Notes under the pieces: model-generated | The model's input: the letters and a program-made list of their open reading frames with translations, nothing else | What the model was told of the DNA's origin: nothing | Databases searched by the model: none | Shown here: in pieces, positions 1-5,096 of the stretch | How positions within the stretch are numbered: position 1 is the first letter of the stretch | Layout of the letters: the number at the start of each line of letters is the position of its first letter | Assembly: GCA_016934645.1 (NCBI GenBank) | Contig: JAFGSL010000001.1 | Span: 1 to 23,840 of the forward strand | Direction of reading: 5' to 3' | Origin: Anaerolineae bacterium | GTDB taxonomy: Bacteria > Chloroflexota > Anaerolineae > B4-G1 > SLSP01 | DNA: 23,840 nucleotides | Made by a program: the position numbers and the translations under genes

Positions 1-102
1 AACTCGCAAAAACTCGCTCAACCCAAACTTTACCCCCACCCCAGCCTGTTTCCCTCGTTCATGGGTGGGTCTTTACTGTGGAATCCCTTACCCTCTCCGC
101 CC

Positions 103-130
103 TTGAGATTCCGTTGCGCCATGTTACAAT
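103..130 (+). promoter_or_regulatory. recF promoter (extended -10), leaderless transcript predicted
   Basis: A TTGAGA -35 (103-108) is separated by 16 bp from TACAAT (125-130), which is preceded by TG at 122-123, giving an extended -10. The expected transcription start at about 136-138 coincides with the recF ATG at 138, so no room remains for a ribosome binding site. Read from sequence only; no transcript data. Confidence 0.7.
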
Positions 131-137
131 ACAGTAT

Positions 138-1343
138 ATGTACATCCGAAGTCTAAGTTTACGCCAATTTCGCACTTACAACCGGCTGGAACTCGATCTC
201 CCGGCCTCGCCCATCTTGCTGTTGGGCGCAAACGCGCAAGGGAAGACGAGTCTACTGGAAGCCATAGCCTATCTCGCCGTGGGACGCTCCCCTTTGACCA
301 ACACGGACAGACACCTGATCGACTGGCGCGCCATTGAAGCGGCCATGCCCTTCGCCCACCTCAAGACCGAGGTTGTCCGGCGCAACCGAACCGACCAGAT
401 TGAGATTGCGCTGGAGCAGAAGACACTTTCCAACGGCAACACACGACTGGAAAAACAGATCAAGCTCAACCAGCACACCATTCGCCAGATGGATTTGGCT
501 GGGCATCTGAACGTCGTCGTCTTTTTGCCCGAAGACGTGGAACTGGTGAGTGGCTCACCTTCCGGACGACGGCGATTTCTCGACGATTTGCTCTCGCAGG
601 TTTACCCGGCTTACGTAGAAGCCTTGGAGGAATACCAGACGGCGATCTCGCGCCGCAACGCGCTGTTGCGCCATTTGCGCGACTTCGGTGGGGACGCGGC
701 CCAACTCGCGCCGTTGGAGGAAACGTTGGTGCACACCGGTGTGACCCTTTCCCTCTACCGGCGCAGGATTGTGAAGGCACTTAACTTTTACGCAGATCGT
801 CTGCACCACGATTTGACTGGCGGTTCAGCGTGGTTGCAGCTACAGTACGAGCCCAACTTCGATCCGCTGCGTCCTCCGGCGGTAGATTACCAGATTGGCC
901 TGTTGCCGGAAACCGCCGGAGAATCCCCCGTGGATGTGGATGCCCTCCACGAGGCCTACCGCAAAACGCTGCGCGATCGCCGCCATACCGAGATCGACCG
1001 AGGAATGACGCTGACCGGTCCGCATCGCGACGAGTTACGCTTCATCTCCGATGGGGTGGATATGGGGACGTTCGGTTCGCGCGGACAGCAGCGCACCGTG
1101 GTCCTGGCGCTACGACTGGCCGAACTACGCTGGCTGGAGCAGGAGACGCGCGAGTCTCCCATCCTGCTGCTGGACGAGGTGCTGGCAGAACTCGACCGCG
1201 CGCGGCGAACTTACCTGCTGGGGCTACTCGGCAACGTCGAACAGACCATCCTTTGCACCACCGACGCAGAAATGTTCCCGGAGAGCTTCCGGGAAAAAAC
1301 GCTGCTATTAGAAGTGGCGGAAGGCATCATCCGCCGGAAGTAG
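138..1343 (+). CDS. recF: DNA replication/repair protein RecF
   Basis: RecF is an SMC-like ATPase that binds gapped DNA and helps RecO/RecR load RecA during recombinational repair. The 401-residue product has the family's usual size. The N-terminus carries the typical start (IRSLSLRQFRTY), a Walker A motif GANAQGKT at residues 30-37, an ABC-type signature near residue 318 (GSRGQQRT) and a Walker B motif followed by the D-loop (LLLDEVLAELD). The ATG at 138 was chosen over an upstream in-frame GTG at 78. The shorter form begins exactly at the family N-terminus, and the promoter -10 at 125-130 would lie inside the longer form. The gene has no partner on the same strand in the window; dnaA/dnaN, often adjacent elsewhere, are not visible in the 137 bp upstream. 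It is convergent with rsgA. Confidence 0.95.
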   Translation: MYIRSLSLRQFRTYNRLELDLPASPILLLGANAQGKTSLLEAIAYLAVGRSPLTNTDRHLIDWRAIEAAMPFAHLKTEVVRRNRTDQIEIALEQKTLSNGNTRLEKQIKLNQHTIRQMDLAGHLNVVVFLPEDVELVSGSPSGRRRFLDDLLSQVYPAYVEALEEYQTAISRRNALLRHLRDFGGDAAQLAPLEETLVHTGVTLSLYRRRIVKALNFYADRLHHDLTGGSAWLQLQYEPNFDPLRPPAVDYQIGLLPETAGESPVDVDALHEAYRKTLRDRRHTEIDRGMTLTGPHRDELRFISDGVDMGTFGSRGQQRTVVLALRLAELRWLEQETRESPILLLDEVLAELDRARRTYLLGLLGNVEQTILCTTDAEMFPESFREKTLLLEVAEGIIRRK

Positions 1344-1369
1344 GCCGGAGTGTCACTCCGGCCTACTTC
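1337..1369. repeat. 15-bp palindrome at the recF 3' end, possible bidirectional terminator
   Basis: Arms GAAGTAGGCCGGAGT (1337-1351) and its exact complement (1355-1369) flank a GTC loop. The recF stop codon lies inside the left arm. There is no T-run, so it is not a classical intrinsic terminator, but it sits between convergent genes where a shared stop signal would be expected. It may instead be an interspersed genomic palindrome that supplied the recF end. Confidence 0.6.
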
Positions 1370-1453
1370 TGATTCATGCATAACTTACTAACCTTCTACA
1401 CGCCCTAGAGGTGCTGAAATCGTTTAGTTTTATATGCACGGATCAGTAGTTGT

Positions 1454-2638
1454 TTACCCCAACGTCTCCAGGATACGGCAGTAGTTGTGATAACGCGTGA
1501 TTGAGAGGCGCCCTTTTCGCAGCGCGGTTTTGACAGCACAGCCGGGTTCGTGGGTATGCGAACAATTGGCGAAGCGACACTGCGCAGCAACTTCTTCGAT
1601 CTCCGGATAGAAGCCCAGCAGTTCAGTCGGGGATAGCCCGATGACGGCGAATTCACGGATGCCAGGTGTGTCCACCACGTAGCTATCTCCTCCCAGTGCG
1701 AAAAGATTCACCTGTGTTGTTGTATGCTGTCCCTGTCCGCCCCAGTATGTGCTGACGGCTCCGGTGCGCAAGTTCAGATTAGGATGTAGGGCTATGAGTA
1801 GGGTCGACTTGCCAACGCCGGATAGCCCCGCCAGTACGGACGTTTTTCCCTGCATTACCTCGCGCAATTCTTCGATGCCTTCCCCGGTGAGCGCGCTGGC
1901 GAATAGAACACGATACCCCAACGCCACGTACGGTCCGACCGACCGTTTGACTTCATCGCGGTCTTCCACCAGGTCCACTTTGTTCACGCACACTACCGGC
2001 GTCAGCCGGTTGCGCTCGGCACCGATCAGATACCGGTCGATCAACTCGTGCCACAACGGCGGCTCAAGCCACGAGGCGACGATGAGCAACTGATCGGCGT
2101 TGGCAACGATGATCTGTTTCAGATGGCTGTAGAACGGATCGGGACGGGCCAGCGCGCTCAGCCGGGGCAGCACGGCGTCGATCACGCCGTGATTGCTGCC
2201 GGATGCGGTGACTGTCACCCGATCCCCCACGGCGATCAGGTTGGTGTAACCGCTGTCCTTGGCGCTGAGTGAGCCGCGCAGGCTGCACAGTAGCACGTGC
2301 CCATTCACTGCTACCCGACATAGGTTGCTGCTGACTTCCACAACCATTCCGGTTTCACCCGACGCGGTTGCTTGCTCCCACATCGCTTCTACATTATCTT
2401 CGTCTACGGTCTCTAACGTTGCCAATGCCTGTGCCTTGACCATTGCGCGACGTTCCTGTTCCCCGCGGTGCATCACGCGCTCGGTGCGGGGGAGGTAATC
2501 CTCATCTATGGCAGGTTGCCAATCTTTCTGACGCGGGCGCTTCGCTTTGCGGTTGGGTTTCACGCGACGGAGTGTGCCGTGCAACTCGTCGTCACGCCGC
2601 GCTTGGATACTTACTTCGGAATATTTTCCTCTTGACAC
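1454..2638 (-). CDS. rsgA: Ribosome small-subunit-dependent GTPase RsgA (YjeQ), with long basic N-terminal extension
   Basis: RsgA is a circularly permuted GTPase that binds the 30S subunit late in maturation and checks the decoding centre. The 394-residue product shows an OB-fold at about 94-160, then the permuted G motifs: NKVD (219-222), SAL (248-250), GLSGVGKS (271-278) and DTPG (323-326). A C-terminal zinc knuckle follows, with Cys354, Cys359, His361 and Cys367. The first ~93 residues precede the OB-fold and are charged and rich in Arg/Lys, longer than the short tail usual in this family. The start is a GTG at 2638 preceded by GAGGAG with a 9-nt spacer. Upstream lies a ~470-nt structured leader containing a small ORF and an intrinsic terminator, suggesting attenuation. 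An in-frame internal start is possible but has no visibly better ribosome binding site. Confidence 0.94.
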   Translation of the reverse strand: MSRGKYSEVSIQARRDDELHGTLRRVKPNRKAKRPRQKDWQPAIDEDYLPRTERVMHRGEQERRAMVKAQALATLETVDEDNVEAMWEQATASGETGMVVEVSSNLCRVAVNGHVLLCSLRGSLSAKDSGYTNLIAVGDRVTVTASGSNHGVIDAVLPRLSALARPDPFYSHLKQIIVANADQLLIVASWLEPPLWHELIDRYLIGAERNRLTPVVCVNKVDLVEDRDEVKRSVGPYVALGYRVLFASALTGEGIEELREVMQGKTSVLAGLSGVGKSTLLIALHPNLNLRTGAVSTYWGGQGQHTTTQVNLFALGGDSYVVDTPGIREFAVIGLSPTELLGFYPEIEEVAAQCRFANCSHTHEPGCAVKTALRKGRLSITRYHNYCRILETLG

Positions 2639-2664
2639 TTCAATAGTCTCCTCAAAATAGTTGC

Positions 2665-2686
2665 GAAAATGTTTGCGAACATTTTC
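2665..2686. promoter_or_regulatory. Operator-like inverted repeat ahead of rsgA
   Basis: Perfect 9-bp arms GAAAATGTT (2665-2673) and AACATTTTC (2678-2686) flank a 4-bp centre, just upstream of the rsgA ribosome binding site. TTGCGAA also occurs twice in tandem across it. It could be a repressor site or an RNA hairpin near the translation start. No cognate regulator is identifiable. Confidence 0.4.
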
Positions 2687-2908
2687 ACGTCATTGGTTAA
2701 GTAGTCTTGTCATCAAGGTTTGATTCGTTGACGGTGGACTACCGTTGATGGTGATTTCTCGAGAACAATCCTGCGTTGCAGGTTTGCTACGCGTCAACGC
2801 TCAAGCGTTGACACGCGCGCCGATAGGGGGATCGCCAGTGCTATGAGGAGAGGCCGATATCACCGGAGGGCACACACGACAAAGCATGTGTAATGTGGCT
2901 TTACCAAC
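2687..2908 (-). other. Structured untranslated leader between attenuator and rsgA
   Basis: No ORF of note is seen here. A series of small hairpins is present: ACGGT/ACCGT (2731-2745), CCTGC/GCAGG (2770-2782), GTCAACGCT/AGCGTTGAC (2793-2812) and CGAT/ATCG (2821-2834). Read on the minus strand, they would form part of the 5' leader of rsgA. No convincing second promoter for rsgA was found in this stretch. Confidence 0.4.
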
Positions 2909-2951
2909 AAAAAAGCCACGGACCCGGCGATGTGCCGCCAGCCCGTGGCTT
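2909..2951 (-). terminator. Intrinsic terminator of the rsgA leader (attenuator)
   Basis: On the minus strand AAGCCACGG (2951-2943) pairs with CCGTGGCTT (2921-2913). An inner GGCG/CGCC stem closes the loop, and a run of six T (2914-2909) follows. It lies 25 nt after the stop of a 23-codon leader ORF and about 270 nt before rsgA. The 5' arm can alternatively pair with leader codons, which would open the terminator. Confidence 0.75.
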
Positions 2952-3006
2952 AATGTCTATGTTGAGGAACGTTAAGCTACGCGCGCCCTTCCCACAAGCA
3001 CTGGCG
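2936..3006 (-). promoter_or_regulatory. Antiterminator pairing in the leader
   Basis: On the minus strand, CGCCAG (3006-3001) and GTGG (2995-2992) within the leader ORF are complementary to CTGGCG (2941-2936) and CCAC (2948-2945) in the terminator 5' arm. The two helices are joined by an internal loop (TGCTT against GGG). This 6+4 bp pairing excludes the terminator stem. A ribosome stalled early in the leader ORF would leave it free to form, whereas one reaching the stop codon would mask it. Inferred from complementarity alone. Confidence 0.55.
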
Positions 3007-3048
3007 AACACAAATCGCATATGTGGTGACAATGCTCATATTCAACAT
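2977..3048 (-). CDS. 23-residue leader peptide upstream of rsgA
   Basis: This is a short ORF from ATG (3048) to TAG (2977). The peptide begins MLNMSIVTTY and ends CLWEGRA. AAAGGAGG (3063-3056) is a perfect Shine-Dalgarno with a 7-nt spacer, far better than that of most genes in the window, and a TTGACA promoter lies upstream. The arrangement of promoter, strong ribosome binding site, tiny ORF and intrinsic terminator is that of an amino-acid or translation-sensing attenuator leader. No single amino acid is repeated in a run: Leu, Ile and Val together make 6 of 23, with two Cys, one Tyr and one Trp, so the sensed signal is unclear. The peptide itself probably has no function beyond being translated. 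Confidence 0.65.
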   Translation of the reverse strand: MLNMSIVTTYAICVRQCLWEGRA

Positions 3049-3113
3049 GTGTACGCCTCCTTTGTTGTGAGAATGATAAAATCTTAGCATATACAACAAA
3101 TGCTTAACACATT

Positions 3114-3142
3114 TACAATACCACAATCCGCCGATGTGTCAA
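3114..3142 (-). promoter_or_regulatory. Minus-strand promoter of the rsgA leader
   Basis: On the minus strand a perfect TTGACA (3142-3137) is followed after 16 bp by TATTGT (3120-3115). Transcription would start near 3108, about 60 nt before the leader ATG. Between start site and ATG an imperfect palindrome with AGCAT/ATGCT halves (3085-3104 region) could be an operator. The -10 is only a 4/6 match. Confidence 0.5.
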
Positions 3143-3149
3143 ATTATCA

Positions 3150-3226
3150 GCAGTAGCTACACTGCGGTAGTTCTGGGAGTAACTTCGACAGGGTCTTATC
3201 ACCCTCGCGAGCCAAGAGGCTTTTTT
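3150..3226 (+). ncRNA. Candidate small structured RNA ending in an intrinsic terminator
   Basis: Four consecutive small hairpins are read on the plus strand: GCAGT/ACTGC (3150-3165), AGTT/AACT (3169-3184), AGGGT/ACCCT (3190-3205) and AGCC/GGCT (3210-3221). The last runs into six T (3221-3226). No plus-strand gene lies upstream to account for a terminator here. No RNA family was recognised and no clear promoter was found (TACAAT at 3114-3119 lacks a good -35). It could be a chance run of short stems. Confidence 0.35.
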
Positions 3227-3236
3227 GTGTTATCTT

Positions 3237-3255
3237 GCCGCTAAAGCGGCTTTTT
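3237..3255 (+). terminator. Intrinsic terminator, plus strand
   Basis: GCCGC (3237-3241), TAAA loop, GCGGC (3246-3250) and five T (3251-3255). It reads rightwards although no plus-strand gene precedes it, and is the second of two tandem terminators after the candidate small RNA. Confidence 0.6.
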
Positions 3256-3258
3256 GAG

Positions 3259-3299
3259 GGGGTTTTTGTAGCAGGACAAAGCCCTGCTACAAAAACCCC
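3259..3299. repeat. Long palindrome (17-bp arms), probable interspersed repeat
   Basis: GGGGTTTTTGTAGCAGG (3259-3275) and its exact complement (3283-3299) flank a 7-nt loop. It contains GTAG...CTAC ends like the palindrome at 1337-1369. The length and perfection suggest a genomic palindromic repeat or small non-autonomous element rather than a simple terminator. From 3300 to 3467 nothing else clear is seen apart from weak -10-like sequences (3413-3423) ahead of the next gene. Confidence 0.55.
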
Positions 3300-3480
3300 T
3301 CTTTATATCCCTGGCCTTTAGGCCGAAATTCTTGGGCCAGCAGGAACCTGAAATACATTCCACCAAGAGGATGATAAGTCCCTGGTAACCCCGCTGTGGC
3401 ATATTGCAAACTTATAGTAAAATGGGTTTGGTACGCCAATCGGTCTTTCTCATTCTAATTTATTATCGGAGGATAAGCGC

Positions 3481-5082
3481 GTGTTCTACTTCTTGCAAGT
3501 CCTAGGCGGCATGGCTTTATTTTTGTTTGGGGTGGATAAGCTTAGTGAGGGGATGGAAAAATTGGCGGGCAATCAGATCCAGGTTTGGCTGGATCGCATG
3601 ACGAATAAGCCCATCAAGGGTGCGATCTTCGGCACTGTAGCAACGGCGTTGATTCAGAGTAGCAGCCTACTGATGGTGACGATGATCGGCTTGATTAACG
3701 CTAACCTGATGACGTTACAGCAAGCCATTGGCGTTATGATGGGACAGGAAATCGGTACGACATTGACGGCACAGATCGTAGCGTTCAAGGTGGGAGATCT
3801 CTGTTTTCTGTTCATCGCTGCGGGCTTTGTGTTGGTCGAATTTGTCCAGCGGAACGGTTGGCGTGAGTACGGCGAGATCATCTTGGGATTTGGTGTGCTC
3901 TTCTTGGGAATGAATCTGATGTCCGATGCGCTCAAGGTATTGGCTCAAGCCCCGTTGGTGGCGACTTGGTTGGCGCTCATGGGAAAAAACATTTTTGCCG
4001 GCATCATTGCCGGGACAGTAACGACGGCGGTTGTGCAAAGCAGTTCGGCGGTCACCGGCTTGGTGGTCGCGATGGGCATCAGTGACGCGATAACACTTCC
4101 GGCGGCGGTAGCGATTTTACTCGGGGCGAACATTGGAACGTGTATCACCGGCCTCATTGCGTCATTGCGTCTGTCTAGAGCCTCTCGCCGTGCCTCAATC
4201 GCGCAGATTCTCATCAACGTGCTTGGGGTGCTTCTATTCCTCCCCTTTGTTAACCCCTTCACGGCGTTGGTCAGCGGCACATCCACCTTATTACCTCGCC
4301 AAATTGCCAACGCGCACTCAATCTTTAATATAGCCGTAAGCGTGTTACTTTTCCCCTTTATAAAGCAGATTACGTGGCTGGCCGAACGACTTGTGCCTGA
4401 AGGACGCGTGGCGGTGCAGCCTGCATTGACTGCCTACATCGATGAACGCCAGTTTCGTATTCCACAGGTGGCGCTTCAGGAGGCGTTCCGCGAGTTGCAT
4501 CGTTTGGGGGAGGTGACGGCCCAAATGTTGGAGTGCAGCCGGCGCGGTATGCTGGATGAGGACGTGGAAGCGATTCAATGGGTTCTGGAACACGAAGATG
4601 GATTCGTAGACCCGGTGTGCAAGCTCTTAGATGAATTCACTACCAACTTACTTCAGAAAAACCTCAGTCAGGGACAGCAGCGGCATTGTTTCCAAGTGAA
4701 GAATCTTATTACTGACATCGAACGGGTCGGAGACTTGACGGAAGATATGGCGGAAGCAGCGCAGAAGCGCATAGAACATCAGGTGATCTTTAGCTCGAAA
4801 GCACTGGAAGATATCGATCGCTTGTGCAAGCATGTTCACGCTACCTATATGTGCGCTTTGGATGCGCTCCGTGACAGGGATCGCGGTGCTGCGCAGCATG
4901 CCTGCGATTTAGAGGAGGAATTCGACCATCTCTATCTCGAAGCGCGCCAGGGACATATCCAACGCCTGGAAGAAGGCGTCTGTACACCTGAAGCAGATGT
5001 GATCTTCGTTGAGTGGCTGCGCAACCTGGAGCGCATCAGCGACCACGCCGATAATTTAGGCGTGAGTGTGCGCCGGAATTGA
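3481..5082 (+). CDS. Na+/phosphate cotransporter family protein with PhoU-like C-terminal domain
   Basis: This is a sodium-coupled phosphate (or other anion) carrier of the NptA/YjbB type in the cytoplasmic membrane. Its 533 residues start at a GTG behind GGAGG (3468-3472, 8-nt spacer). The membrane part (about 1-310) has the two inverted Na_Pi_cotrans repeats, each with the family QSSS signature (59-62 and 186-189). These are followed by GQEIGTTLTA (88-97) and its counterpart GANIGTCITG (about 214-223). Residues ~335-533 form a helical PhoU-like domain, as in many bacterial members, probably tuning transport. The gene ends 14 bp before a large LuxR-type regulator and is probably cotranscribed with it. 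The direction of transport (uptake or export) cannot be decided from sequence. No PhoB-box-like repeat was recognised upstream. Confidence 0.93.
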   Translation: MFYFLQVLGGMALFLFGVDKLSEGMEKLAGNQIQVWLDRMTNKPIKGAIFGTVATALIQSSSLLMVTMIGLINANLMTLQQAIGVMMGQEIGTTLTAQIVAFKVGDLCFLFIAAGFVLVEFVQRNGWREYGEIILGFGVLFLGMNLMSDALKVLAQAPLVATWLALMGKNIFAGIIAGTVTTAVVQSSSAVTGLVVAMGISDAITLPAAVAILLGANIGTCITGLIASLRLSRASRRASIAQILINVLGVLLFLPFVNPFTALVSGTSTLLPRQIANAHSIFNIAVSVLLFPFIKQITWLAERLVPEGRVAVQPALTAYIDERQFRIPQVALQEAFRELHRLGEVTAQMLECSRRGMLDEDVEAIQWVLEHEDGFVDPVCKLLDEFTTNLLQKNLSQGQQRHCFQVKNLITDIERVGDLTEDMAEAAQKRIEHQVIFSSKALEDIDRLCKHVHATYMCALDALRDRDRGAAQHACDLEEEFDHLYLEARQGHIQRLEEGVCTPEADVIFVEWLRNLERISDHADNLGVSVRRN

Positions 5083-5096
5083 CAAGGGGAAACCCT

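Noticed and set aside
78..137. Extended GTG start for recF
   Set aside because: The family N-terminus begins at the ATG at 138 and the best promoter lies inside the extension.
2687..2834. Possible CRISPR-like or tandem repeat because of recurring GTTGA/CAACG words
   Set aside because: The words are parts of separate short hairpins with irregular spacing; no repeat-spacer periodicity is present.
2893..3087. 64-residue plus-strand frame across the attenuator
   Set aside because: It overlaps the leader ORF and terminator on the other strand, lacks a ribosome binding site and would span the hairpin stem.
3150..3226. Identification of the plus-strand hairpin array as a known riboswitch or tmRNA/6S fragment
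   Set aside because: I could not match conserved core sequences of any class I know; it is kept only as an unassigned candidate RNA.
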